A stretch of 64,000 nt of DNA from the NCBI GenBank assembly GCA_965644295.1, contig CBFFRP010000059.1, forward strand, positions 81,147 through 145,146, read 5' to 3'. The position numbers and the translations under genes are program-made. Position 1 is the first letter of the stretch; each line of letters starts with the position of its first letter. The DNA comes from Paraphysomonas bandaiensis (Eukaryota > Chrysophyceae). The notes beneath the pieces were generated by a model, which saw only the letters and a list, made by a program, of their open reading frames with translations, had not been told where the DNA came from and ran no database searches. Shown here piece by piece: positions 48,199 to 59,728 of this stretch.

Positions 48199-48517
48199 GT
48201 TAGAAATAGACATTTTTAGTAATAAGACCTTTGTTAACACTTATATGGAATATTATATAATTATAAGAGATACCATACTTCATTCATTGACGTTCACCAA
48301 CTCTTTCTATCTCTACTACACCAACCATTTCTAGTACGATCTTACATCGTCACTATCTTGTACAGTCAGTATATTTCAGTTTTATCACTACAATGGCTAT
48401 CATATTATTGGTTCTCATACTACAGCTAGCTACTACTGTATTCTTTGAGTAACGGATATAATTCTAATATCTTGGAAACTACAGCTTTTAATTGCTCACA
48501 AACAGCAAAACTCAACA
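48198..48517 (-). repeat. copia-2 5' LTR
   Basis: 320 bp, matching 43003-43322 with no difference seen; carries the promoter of the element. Confidence 0.97.
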
Positions 48518-49203
48518 ATTTGTAGTTGAGACAACATGAATTTGGCGATTGACTGTGAATGACAAGTGATGTTGATCACAATTCAATTATAGTATTACTA
48601 TTTTATAAGCTTATCATAGAGTGAAAGTCTTGTTCAGTTATGTCATTATCTAACACACAGACTTCTAATACTTGCACAGCTATGATCTATGATTAAGCTC
48701 CAGTGTATGTTATAGTATAAATAGCCTTCTTCTACTTGAATATCTATGATCTATGATTGAGTTCCAGTGTATGATATAGTATAAATAGACGATAGATATG
48801 AAGTAAGCAAAACGAATTTTAAGTAAGATTGGTGACAACGGGTTTGACTATGGCTCAATGACTCATGATACATACTGGCCATCATAATAAGAGTGCACTG
48901 CTGTATACACACGTACATGTATGTATCAATATCACCTAACCCCAATAGATATTTTGGGTCGTTAAATTCTGCAATATGATTGGCTTAATTTCCATATGAA
49001 ACTATTCATATATGCCACAGTCTGAATCACTGAAATTATTGCCCCATTCCGAGGGCGTGACAAAAAAAAGAAAACAAAACGAATCCACAGCACGAAAGGC
49101 GCCTCGTAAAAAAACAGTGACCCAGTTCTGAAGTTGTTCCCACCTTCGGTCCTGTAAAATCAGCAAATGTTGGACCAAAACTAACTTCTCAGAGAAGTAA
49201 CAA
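48518..49203. other. Intergenic with a short tandem duplication
   Basis: No gene. A ~42-bp segment (GATCTATGATTAAGCTCCAG..., ending TATAGTATAAATAG) is repeated with changes at about 48685 and 48749. A short fragment of the dispersed repeat of 10308 (CCCCATTCCG.GGGCGT) lies near 49042. Confidence 0.55.
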
Positions 49204-49322
49204 TTAAGCCTCCCATAATGTCACTGTAGCGGGTCGGTAACGATGAGGGTTGTCCTTGGTTTTGGCTGTTTTCTTCGTCTTTTGCCGTATCGTTGTGCAG
49301 GTTGATTTTTAGTTCGTGCCAT
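49204..49322 (-). pseudogene. Histone H3-like relic (N-terminal tail and alpha-N start)
   Basis: On the minus strand an ATG at 49322 begins MARTKNQPAQRYGK, then, after one frameshift near 49280, the frame reads TKKTAKTKDNPHRYRPATVT followed by LWEA and a stop at 49204. MARTK and PHRYRP(G/A)TV are hallmarks of the histone H3 tail and start of the core. The intervening tail is shorter and different from canonical H3, so the source could be a divergent or centromeric-type H3. No histone-fold remainder is visible downstream. Confidence 0.5.
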
Positions 49323-49569
49323 GTTGTTATTGGAAGAAAATAATGAATGAGATGGCTAAATAAATTTAACGCTATGGGTCATGGCTATGTTCAAGTTCAA
49401 ATTGAAGTACAGCATAAGATCATTCCTAATGAAATGAAAATACACTAAACACATAAAAAGAAAGAAACGTTTCTTTAAATTTGAACAATTCAAAATATGA
49501 ATAAATAAGTGAACACATGAAATTGCTACATTATTAGATTATTAGTGTTGAATTATGTTACAATTGTTT

Positions 49570-49815
49570 CTATCTGTATAGTTCAGCAAGTTTTCGTTTC
49601 TTTAAATCTTGTGCAACCGCCGAAATGTGAATAGCATCATGTACATTTTCTATTTTTGGTATACACTTGAACATATCTGTTGATATGATTTTGTTGGATG
49701 TTATGTTATTCATAGTGTTATCTAACGTAGCTTGAATATCTTTCGAGAAGTTATAAGATAGAAGAGTGCTGCTATCCACATTGTTCATGGGATCTCTGGT
49801 GAGGCTGGAGTTCAT
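49570..49815 (-). CDS. Small hypothetical protein, 81 aa
   Basis: An open frame from the ATG at 49815 (MNSSLTRDPMNNVDSSTLLS) to 49570, ending AVAQDLKKRKLAELYR. It has helical potential and a hydrophilic composition better than random, but no family I know. It might be the last exon of a longer gene. Coding status is uncertain. Confidence 0.35.
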   Translation of the reverse strand: MNSSLTRDPMNNVDSSTLLSYNFSKDIQATLDNTMNNITSNKIISTDMFKCIPKIENVHDAIHISAVAQDLKKRKLAELYR

Positions 49816-49991
49816 GAGATAATGACAATACACACAGTGACTTTGAATGTTGTGGGATAGAATGGTCTGGACATACTTACATACATACACTCATAGCGTT
49901 GCTTTCTGGGACAAGCAACTGGAAGAATACTTGCTCGTGTACGTTTATAGGACATTTCCCCTACCTACTGTATTCCTTAACTACACAGTAA

Positions 49992-50305
49992 ATACATACA
50001 TACATACTGTACACACATACATACATACATACATACATACATACATACATACATACATACATACACACATACATACATACATACATACATACATACATAC
50101 ATACATACATACATACATACATACATACATACATACATACATACATACATACATACATACATACATACATACATACATACATACATACATACATACATAC
50201 ATACATACATACATACATACATACATACATACATACATACATACATACATACATACATACATACATACATACATACATACATACATACATACATACATAC
50301 ATACC
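49992..50305. repeat. (ACAT)n tetranucleotide microsatellite
   Basis: About 310 bp of ATAC repeats with a few variants (ACACAC, TACTGTAC) at the left end, ending 85 bp upstream of the MEKK ATG. Confidence 0.97.
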
Positions 50306-50390
50306 CTACTCTCTGTACTTTACATATACATATGCATGTCTCACAGTTACTCTCATATTTCATCATCCATTACACATCATTCCCGTTAAC

Positions 50391-52910
50391 ATGGAAATCG
50401 GATACATTGGTTGGATAGTTGAATGGGGTGATTATGGTAAACGTAAACGTGGTATTGTTATTGATGAAACATCACAATCACTGATAATATTTGATGAGAA
50501 TGGTGATGGAATGGGTCGATGGGAGGTTCCACTAGACACACGGCTTGTTAAAATAAAACCAGCAGATATATCTGATATAAAATTACAAAAAAGTATACGT
50601 ATGGGTTTATCCAAATGGCAAAGAGAAGATCCTGAAACTCATACAACTTTATTAACTATATTAGATGGATTAGAGAAAAGAGGATTAAATGCTGTGAAAG
50701 CTCTTGTCAAATCTGCATCTAAAGATGGTTTATATGATATGTCTAATGGATTGAATACTGATGAAATGTCTTTAAAAAAACAATTGAAGTCAAAATCACC
50801 ATCAAAGTCAGTGGTTATAGGTGAAGATGATAGTGAGGATGAAGATGATGAGGACAGTGACGAGGAGAATGGAAGTGATAGTGAAGAAGATGATGATGAA
50901 GAAGAAGATGATGAAGATGATGATGAAGAAGAGAGTGATGATGACGAGGAAGAAGAAGATGAAGAAAGCGGTGCGGATGAGAGCGAAGAGCATAATGAGG
51001 ACACGAGCGAGGATGATGAATCCGATGATGACGACTATGTAGACTTCAAGGTGTGCATTACTCTCCCTTCTGGGCAGAACGATAGCTCAACTGCCACGGA
51101 GGTGCGAGGATTTTGTGTTCGAAAGAGTAAGATCGTTCGCCGTGTGATGAGTACTCTAGAGATCGATTACGGCCTGCGTCCTCGTTTGTACTACCGTGAC
51201 AGTGATGGGGATGACGTCATGATTCGTAGACAAACAGATGTGCAATATGCTCTCAACGTACACCGAGAACGTGGACAGAAGCTCCGTCTGATGGCTGTTT
51301 TTGAGGAACAGAGGTCACGCAGCACGAGTCTGACAACCGGAGAGGAAGGATCACTTGCTCACGAACAGGGGCTTATATCCCCTGTTATGGAGCGTCTCAA
51401 CACAGCCAGTGTTTGGGGGCAAGCTTCCCCGCCCCCACAATCTATGGCTATTCCTGAGGAGGAGTCAGTGTACGGGGAGGGAGATTTTGTATGGAAAAAA
51501 GGAGAGTTGGTGGGGAGCGGATCATTTGGGCAGGTCTATGGAGGTATTCACATGGGAAGTGGGAGACGCATTGCAGTCAAGGAAGTACACTTGGCATCTA
51601 CAAGAGGTCATAAGGAGCAAGCAAAGGCTATGCTAACGGAGATCCAAGTTCTTAGCGAACTAGATCACCCGAATATTATTAAATATTTGGGAGGTAACTG
51701 GCCTTTATTCACTATAAATAGATCTAACTGTGGATGCCACAGCTGAGTGCACCAAGGATACGCTTAGGATATTCCTCGACTTAGCATCTGAAGGTTCTAT
51801 CAAGGACGTTCTCAATGAGTTTGGTGAGTGAGACCACAATTTCGGATTATCGTGTGTAAAGTTTGTGATAGGTGGCCTTGCGGAGTCCATCCTGCGCCGG
51901 TATACATCTGATATGATTGCCGGACTGAGCTTTCTTCACTCGAAGGGATACATTCATCGTGATATCAAGCCATCTAACCTTCTACTTGACAAGAGCATGG
52001 TCAAGCTTGCAGACTTTGGGTGCACAGCAGCAGTAAAGATGAGCAGTGATGGGCTACGGTAAGTATACAATTGATCTCTACGACATATGTACGAACTGTA
52101 CTGATGTATTTACCTGTAATAGCTCCGAGCCTGGACACGATACTGTGATTGGAACGACCATATATATGAGCCCGGAAGTGATGCGTGGCGCAAGTGAAGA
52201 CGAGGATGGTCGTGCTGGATATGGACGCAAGGCGGACATATGGTCCGCAGGCATCACCATAGTTGAAATGGCAACTGGAAAGCCTCCATTTAGAAACGCT
52301 GCTGCGGCCATATATGCTGTATGTGTATCAAAGGAGTTTCCCTCATTGCCCACGGAATACTCAACTGACGCACACCACTTTGTCTCCAGGTTGGAATATA
52401 TGAATTTCTGCCTTTATTGATATATATGTTGGTGTTTTTTCCTGTCAAAGCAGTAGTTTATGTCTTCTGAGTCTCCGTGTTAACAGGTGTTTAGTGGAAG
52501 ACCCTCAAGACCGAGCTGGCTGCCAGGAACTTATGGTACATCCATTTTGCCGCCCACCGGTTCGTTGTAATACGCTTCTAATATTCGGTTTAATATTGAT
52601 AACGTAGCTCTCTATGGACGCGCGTGTATTACAAACCCCCGTGCAACTTGATAGTAAGGTGTCGACATCGACATTGCGTATGAATCCCGACTTTGAATTG
52701 ACTTTCCAATCATCCTGTGATAGCATGCGGGACGACATTGGAACCAATCTCCGTAGTGCGCGAAATAGTGAAGACGAAGATGATACCTTCTTTATGTCTG
52801 CGATGAGACCTTCTTCTCGTCAGTTAAGCAGACCATCCACTGCTCAGACGTATACAGAAGTGTCTGTCCTGAATGTTGTCGATCTAAATGATGCCACACA
52901 GGAAAGATAG
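50391..52910 (+). CDS. MEKK/STE11-type MAP kinase kinase kinase with PB1 domain
   Basis: Six exons: 50391-51693, 51743-51823, 51872-52058, 52123-52389, 52487-52559 and 52608-52910, giving 737 residues; introns are 48-97 nt, GT-AG. The N-terminal ~115 residues start MEIGYIGWIVEWGDYGKRKR and are unassigned. An extremely acidic Asp/Glu/Ser stretch follows (~144-215). A PB1-like domain (~217-307: VCITLPSG, LYYRDSDGDDVMI, LRLMAVFEE) resembles that of MEKK2/3. The kinase domain (~364-640) has GSGSFGQVYGG, IAVKEV, an HPNIIKYLG segment, HRDIKPSNLLL, DFG and GTTIYMSPEVM. It should phosphorylate a MAP2K in a cytoplasmic MAPK cascade, with PB1 for dimerisation or scaffold binding. A microsatellite lies just upstream. 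Confidence 0.88.
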
Positions 52911-53395
52911 TGCGTATTTCTTATTAATTATATTTGTACTTAATGTAAAAATCGAACTAATAGAGATTACTCTTCAATTATTTTAGTTTTAGTTGAATTA
53001 TTGAAGTTGCCGGTAGCACACATCACACATGTAAATTCACGATTACACAGATTCTTCATATGCCCTCTGACTGTAAAGCTGCTAGCATATTATATCAATG
53101 GAGAAATTGAGACTTTCTCATATTTGAAGGAATTGCTGAACCAGTATATGTATCGCCTCGCTGGTTGTCATGTAGTTCTAGTACACAAGGGGATCATAAT
53201 AGAGGATAGGGGTGGATGGTGAAGTTGTAGTGTTGCACTACGCACTACTATACTACTATCTACTATGTAATATTCGTAAAATTGACGAAGTTCTTCACTA
53301 GCCAATAACGTTCTGGTGTTGTTCAATAGAATGGTATTTCCTTATTAAAATTTTCAGCGAACTCACACATTACTACAAATCAATAGGTGCGTGAA
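52911..53395. other. Convergent intergenic region
   Basis: Between MEKK and PSMA2 3' ends. A 73-codon frame (53001-53222, +) has no family and is not called. Confidence 0.5.
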
Positions 53396-54357
53396 CTAAT
53401 TAGCCTCATCAAGGTAATCCCTCACTTCTGCGGGAGAGAGAACTCTGAATACTTTGTCCGCGGTGACAATGCCGACCTCGATATTGAACTCAGTCATTTC
53501 TCCTTCGAAGCTTTCTCTCATCGTCAACAGAGCTATGTGAACTGCATCATCCAATTCCATATCCTATACACATGTATCAGCGAAGTAACTGCACAGCTGC
53601 AGCAGGGTACCTCATTGTATCGCCTCTCCAAAAAGTTCTTGGCATTGATGTAATTCTTCCCAATGGCAGTAGCCTTCCATCCGAACGCAGCACCAGAGGG
53701 ATCAATCTGAAACAGCTGAGGACCAGCGTCGTCGTAACCCGCCGCAAGACAAGATACCCCAAAAGGACGCACTCCGCCTGCGACGTATTATTATCACACT
53801 CACAATTTGGATATTCGCAAGCAGCAAAACCACCAAACACAACAGCATCACACATACAAAAATATTCATACAAAGAAAGATCTCTGACCTGATTGCGTAT
53901 ACTCCTGCATAACCAGTGCACTCTCTCTCACCACCTCTGCAACAGGTTGGACCTCCCTATATGTCAGATAATATTTTTGGGCAGCTTTCCGCGCGTTCCT
54001 TGTCAATACTCGAAAATCAGGTCCCATGCCAGAATATACAAAACCTAAATATATAAATAAACACTATATAATGATATATTATACTGTATTACTTACCAGT
54101 TGATGGGGTTATATTTTGCATCTTGACAAGCTCCTTATCATCCACAAGTGTTGTACTAACTTTCTTATCAGTTACAAGTACAACACCATTAGTAGCTATA
54201 TATCATCATATGATTCTCTCTCTATGTATATATATGTATGTATACCTTTAATTCCTAATGACATTTTTCCTTGTTGTACTCTGTTTAATGCATACTCAAT
54301 TTGTAATAATTTCCCTGTTTTATTAAAGGTTGTTAATGAAAAATTCATATCACCCAT
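53396..54357 (-). CDS. PSMA2: 20S proteasome subunit alpha-2 (PSMA2)
   Basis: Five exons on the minus strand: 54357-54246, 54195-54097, 54044-53889, 53777-53611 and 53563-53396, giving 233 residues (human 234). Introns are 47-111 nt, GT-AG. The N-terminal [19 protein letters not shown] is the alpha-subunit signature with the gate-forming N-terminus. [29 protein letters not shown] and FQIDPSGA are typical of alpha-2. It is structural and non-catalytic and forms part of the outer ring of the 20S core in nucleus and cytoplasm. The next gene on the other side of a ~945-bp divergent spacer is NEK-IFT57. Confidence 0.96.
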
Positions 54358-55302
54358 GGTGTTAATATATATGGATTGTAGAGGTATGTATATATATGAA
54401 GATGGTTGAGTTGTATGTTGTGATCTATGAATTAGGAGATATATATGTATATGTATGTATGTATGTAGAGGATGGATGTGGTGTATGTATGTATGCATGT
54501 GTGTATGATTGCAGTACATATATATGAGTGTCACACTACGTACATACTATACATTGCTGTATATAGAAGTAGGATACATACATGCTGCTGTGGATGTATA
54601 CATCATCTATACATGTGTATCTACAGTCCGGATACAGAGGTACAATGAAGAGAATACATTCCTGTATAAAACGTATACTGTCTTATGCAGTACACAAAAA
54701 TATACAGAGAATACAGTGCTGTATAGCATAATCGTTATTTATCAAGCAGTGCGCCGTATGTAACTACAAGAGTGTATACTATATATACGCTGTGTGTGTA
54801 CTCTGTATATGTATGTATGTATATATGTATGTATGTAGGTATGTGGAGGTATAGTACTATCATACATACTGCTGTGAGGGTTACATACATACATACATGT
54901 ACATACATACATAGAGGGAGAGAGTTACATCAACAGTAACTAACAGTGAGATATATCATACCTATTCTCCCATTCCACTGATCATATGCCGTCAGGATAA
55001 ACTTACTATCACTCTATCCCCTCTCAACCCATCCCAACAATACACATAGACTTGATTATCAACCCATACGGTACGTACACCCCTCTGATCACATATACAC
55101 ACACACAGCAGGCATCCTCATGCTTTACATACATATCCATCTCTCCAACTAATCATTATATACAGGAATATACAGGAATATACAGGAATCTACTATCCAT
55201 CAATACATACATACATATATCCTCATATCATACTAATATACACACATGTCTTCTACTTAACATCATCATATCATAGAAATCACATCATAGAACTCGTTTG
55301 AT
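54358..55302. promoter_or_regulatory. Divergent spacer between PSMA2 and NEK-IFT57
   Basis: 945 bp between two divergent start codons. It is rich in short TATG/CATA runs (54444-54470, 54806-54842, 54880-54912) and has three tandem ATACAGGA units near 55163-55190. It should contain both promoters; no specific factor site is claimed. Confidence 0.5.
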
Positions 55303-58300
55303 ATGTCAAAAAATGAGGAAGAGAATAAAGAACCTTCACAGGAACCTGCAGAGAAACCAAAGGTCTCATATGATTCGTATCTATTATATAATAACCACTT
55401 TCATATATACAGATATATGGAGACTATGAAATATTAAAAGCTATTGGTAAAGGAAAATTTGCAGTGGTTTATAGAGCACAGCGTATTAGTGATGGGAAAA
55501 TTGGTAATCTATCGTGTTGATATTGTATATATATAATGTGTTTATATGCATACAGTTGCGTTAAAAAGGATATCAGTGGATATGATAGATGATAAGGCCC
55601 GTGATAAGTGTTTGAAAGAGGTACAGTGGATATACGCTCTCTTGATAAATAGACCTCAGTATATATTCGTTATATTATATACAGGTCCGTCTGTTGCAAT
55701 CCCTTGACCATCCGAATATAATCAAATATTACGATTCTTTCATTAATGAGAATGACTTGGTGATTATTTTTGAGTGGGCTGCAGCTGGTGATCTGAAACG
55801 TCAGTTACGGAAGGCTATTGAGAGAGAAGCAGGATTCGACGAACGCATTATTTGGAAGTATTTCAGTCAGATCGCAGACGCCATCCAGCACATGCACGAG
55901 AAGCGAATCATGCACCGCGATTTGAAGCCTGCCAATATATTTCTTACCCTTGATGGGACAGTTAAAGTGGGAGATCTTGGACTGAGTCGAGAACTGTCAG
56001 AAAATACATACCAGGCACACTCTAAAGTGGGTACACCGTTATACATGTCACCCGAAGTATTGCGAGGCGATGGGTACGACTTCAAAAGTGATATTTGGAG
56101 TATTGGGTGCTTATTATATGAGCTGGCCATGCTTAAGTCACCCTTCAAGTCGGAAGGTCTCAACCTGTACTCTCTCTTTCAGAAGATATCCCAGGGTGAA
56201 TATAGCCCTTTACCAGAGCGATATTCCAGTGAGTTACGGGAACTGGCTTACTCAATGATATCTACCGATCCCGAAGCCCGTCCAGAGATTGGAGACATTT
56301 GCCAGACCGCTAGAGCCATGCGACTTCGCTTCAATGAAGAGTACGTGAGGGCAAAGAAACAGCAAGCTTTTCGGTCCGAAACTCCAACTGGGGGCTCTTC
56401 GAACCAAGAACGGGAGGATGCAGGGTATGATGGTAAAGAGGAAAAGGACGACGAGGAAGAGAAATCTCCCAAATCTGCGGTTTCAAAATCGACGGCCGCC
56501 TCGAGATCTCCTCTGGATGGTGCCAAGAATGATGAGAGCGAGAAGGATGAACCACGCATGTCAACTCCAGTGATGCGACCTCAGGGTCGCCGGGAAGAGG
56601 TAGATGATGATCGCACTCCAGAGCGTCGCCGGGAGCGAGGGGGGGAGCACGAGGAGGGGCGCTCTAAAGTACGAAATAAAGCTCTGGAAGATGCACAACA
56701 CAGTGATAGCTCAGATGACACCGATGGACCAGGAGCACAGATGAAGCGGCGGCAGGGAGGAAAGAACAGGTACCAGAGCGCAGTTGAGAATCGAGAAAGT
56801 GATGGTCCGTGGACTCAACTAAATGGCGTAAGCGGACGTGATAGAATGGATGGAGGGGATACATACAATGGGGGTGGGCAAGAATCTCGCTATAGCAGAT
56901 CGCAAATTAGTCGGGAAAATGAGAGAGACTCCATGACGCCACAGAAGCCTGTTTTTAAACCCTCTAAATCTCCCAGTACTGACGGCGACTTCATTCCGTA
57001 TACCAAACCGACACCTCATACATCGGCTACCAGCGCTTCCACTGTACAGCCGCGTAGACGAAAGAAAGGCAGTGCCGCAACTTCACCGAACCCAGTCCCA
57101 CCTGCAAAGGTGACACGGCAAGTGTCTGATGCGAGTGCCATGAGTGATGAGGATATGGCACCCACTGGCATGACCCGAACACTAAAGGCGTCACACACTG
57201 GGCAGCAGGGCACCAAAGACTCGCCAACTAAACTTTGCGCTTCAGGTGTTGCCCTGGCACAAATGGACATTCTTTACGGCAAGCTTGTAGCTCTTGGGTA
57301 TCCTGTCTACTCGAGTGAGTCATCGCAGATGAAAATTTCGCCAGTGCACTTTGTTTGCGACCTCTCAGTGCTCTACGGTGGTCGGAGCCGAGTCTCTTTT
57401 CCCTCCACACAGTTTGGAAGCTTCGTGGAAGTGGCATTGTGGATGGTGGAGAAGGTGCAGGGCGTTTCTTTTGTGAGAGACATTGATATTGACACGGATC
57501 CACCAACGACTATAGTAAAGCGACTTCTCAAACTCGCCCAGGTACTTTGCAGCATTGGTGTTGATGAAGTGTGTATTTATCGTAGCATCTATTTATAATC
57601 TATTGACTGGTGTGCAGGACTGCGGAGTAAGTGGGGAACTTCTGGCTGACATCCCTCCCACCAGTCTCTTGCAAGGGCACGGGGAAAAAGTGTGTGTCTT
57701 GCTTAACGCTCTCTCGGACTGCGCACTCAAACATCATAAATGGGGTCCCATTGAATATCCATCTGAAGGAATGCTAGAAGGACAGGCGCATACTGAATCC
57801 GACGATGATAATGATGTGGAGGTACTTTTCCCGTTTTCGTACAACTGCTCTTGCAAGAATGATTATGGATGCCGTTCATTTTGTTTGTACTAACGCAAGA
57901 ATAGGATTTGTGTGCAGAATCATTCAATGAGCAAGATTTCGTGGAGGCGGAAGCATCTGGTGACCCTACGGCATCTAGTACCAGGAGACTACACATGAGT
58001 GTCATTCTACCGTCTGTGGACTCGCAGCAATGGAAGGAGGAGACTGAGCGGGTCTCTGCAGCTCTCAAGGCGGGCATGAAGTCGAATAGGGTCAGCAACA
58101 GCCATTGGGGTGCTCATGTAGCATCTATGAGAGAGTATGCGAACAAAGTGGACCCTCCAGACAACTCCTCTGTGCAGGAGGGGGTGGACATATCGTCGGA
58201 GTCCATCACTGAGCTTATCACTGGGTTGCAGAGGTCGCTTCTGGAGGGTGTCAGTGGGATTGCTAGAGGAGAGGCGATGTTGAATTCAAATCCTACTCTA

Positions 58301-58762
58301 CTACAACTGTCGACTCAGTATGCCAAGGTCAAAGAGGTATGCCCGTTAATTATATATAGTTAATGTCCATGTACATATAGCTGGCATAGCTAAAGGCTTA
58401 TTGTGTAGTCGAGCAAAGAGCTGGAGGATCGAATAAGTGAGATATCGAAACATATAGCTGCCAGTTCTGATAAGCTGGCTGAGGCCCAGGAGGCCCTGAC
58501 TGAGGTAAATGAGAGGTTGAATCTAAAGACGGGAGAGAATGGTGACGGTGACGGTGGAGGTATGCTTGTCAACTTGAAGAGGGCGATAAAAACTATCAAA
58601 GAAGAAAACAAAGAGATGACTATAAGAACAGGTCTCATTCATTCGGAGCTCATGACCATTAGAAAGTCAGATGTATCACTGAGAAGACGCCAGACGGCAA
58701 AAAAGAGTAAAAAGAGTCGGTACAGCAAGAAAAATAGTCAACAATATGATACTGATGGGTAG
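55303..58762 (+). CDS. NEK6/7-like kinase fused to IFT57
   Basis: Seven exons: 55303-55362, 55413-55503, 55556-55620, 55685-57541, 57618-57821, 57905-58336 and 58409-58762, giving 1020 residues; all introns are GT-AG and in phase. The kinase domain (~22-290) has GKGKFAVVYRA, VALKRI, MHRDLKPANIF, a DLG in place of DFG (as in NEK6/7), and GTPLYMSPEVL. A ~250-residue low-complexity, charged linker follows. From ~560 the protein is IFT57: VALAQMDILYGKLVALGYPV, then GEKVCVLLNALSDCALKHHK, WKEETERVSAALK, SNSHWGAHVASM, and C-terminal coiled coils ending VNLKRAIKTIKEENKEMTIR. The kinase, linker and IFT57 calponin-homology-like head lie in one uninterrupted exon (55685-57541), so the fusion does not depend on a splice prediction. 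IFT57 is an IFT-B subunit and NEKs regulate cilia and mitosis. Confidence 0.87.
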
Positions 58763-59368
58763 AAGTTGTATATAGCTAATGTGATATTACACTGGTCTAT
58801 ATATTAGATACTGTGGTATATATATGGTGTAGTATGATAGTTTCGATTGTTGGAATAATAGCTGACAGTGATGGTATTTACCTAACGCTGTAAAAAAGGA
58901 CACGACTACACTTGACGGCCTTACCTGTAAATTGTGTAGCCTAAAAAGTAAATAGTCATAGAATATAGTTTATTGGTATTATTAAAATTCACTACTTCAC
59001 GTGAATACAACAGGTTGCAATACAATGAAACAACACTTGATAGAAAAATATCATCAGACTATATAAGATATAAGATACGTGACTGTACAAGATATTCATC
59101 TATGTGATAAATTCTATTGCTTCTTACGCCTTACAGTCATGTTTTGCTTTTTTCTATCATACTATTAGGTTTATTCTCTATGTGAGAAGTCTTCACTAAT
59201 CTTCCTTTAACTATAATACAAAAAGTGTATCTCTTATTGAACAATATTACGACTAGCTAGTAATTTTAATATGGCAGATGATGAGTTTAGTAGTGAATGT
59301 TATATTATTAGAAATAGGCGATGAAGAGTCAGAACTAATATAGAAAAACAATTTAATTAACTAATATA
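58763..59368. other. Intergenic, no gene seen
   Basis: AT-rich 3' flank of NEK-IFT57. No supported frame, RNA or repeat. Confidence 0.5.
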
Positions 59369-59728
59369 CTTAACTCTGACATCCTACTACGCAACGCTAT
59401 AAAAGCTGCTTGTGCGTCACCTCAAGCACCAAGGGCAAGCACTTTCACTCTATCACTCAAAGCAAACGCACTGGGCAAGCAGAATGTTGATATACCCTTG
59501 AAGAGGGCCAATTCCAAATGCTTGATTCAGGCAGGGACGTACGGGAGTGTCATACCACAAGAAGTGGCAGTGAAATTCTTCTTTTGATTGATGAATTGGA
59601 GTAGGGATTATCATAAAACTGTTAGTGTTTTGGAACTCATCCGCTGAGCGAAAGTGGATGCACCTTGGTGCTTGCGTTGTCACACAAGCAGCTTTCGTAG
59701 CGTTGAATAGTAGGATATCAGAGTTAAG
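59369..59728. mobile_element. ~360-bp inverted-repeat (MITE-like) element
   Basis: The ends are ~80-bp imperfect inverted repeats: CTTAACTCTGACATCCTACT...AAAGCTGCTTGTG...CAAGCACCAAGG at the left, and its reverse complement at the right, ending GATATCAGAGTTAAG. The interior has a 105-codon minus-strand frame without a transposase motif. No clear target duplication is visible. Confidence 0.75.

Larger units (their letters stand above)
43003..48517 (-). mobile_element. Intact Ty1/copia LTR retrotransposon copia-2
   Basis: 5515 bp, flanked by a perfect 5-bp duplication ATTTG (42998-43002 and 48518-48522). The two 320-bp LTRs (43003-43322 and 48198-48517) have canonical TG...CA ends and appear identical by eye. 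Next to the 5' LTR on the minus strand the primer-binding site TGGTAGCAGA (48197-48188) fits the 3' end of an initiator-Met tRNA of the type ending TCTGCTACCA. The polypurine tract GAGAGGGAG lies immediately before the 3' LTR (43323-43331). With one open gag-pol frame and identical LTRs this looks like a very recent, possibly active insertion. Confidence 0.97.

Noticed and set aside
50639-51004. Ser-rich minus-strand frame
   Set aside because: It is the complement of the Asp/Glu-rich stretch of the MEKK gene.
51694-51721. A 28-nt intron in the MEKK gene
   Set aside because: An acceptor 21 nt further (intron 51694-51742, 49 nt) keeps frame, contains a CTAAC branch-like site and gives a better kinase alignment (YLG followed by AECTKDTLRIF).
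53001-53222. 73-codon plus-strand frame between MEKK and PSMA2
   Set aside because: No recognisable family, starts in AT-rich 3' flank, and no splice-compatible neighbours.
57240-58762. CLUAP1/IFT38 as identity of the C-terminal half of the fusion
   Set aside because: Both have calponin-homology-like heads and coiled coils, but the GEKVCVLLNAL, WKEETERV and final IKTIKEENKEMTIRTG segments match IFT57.
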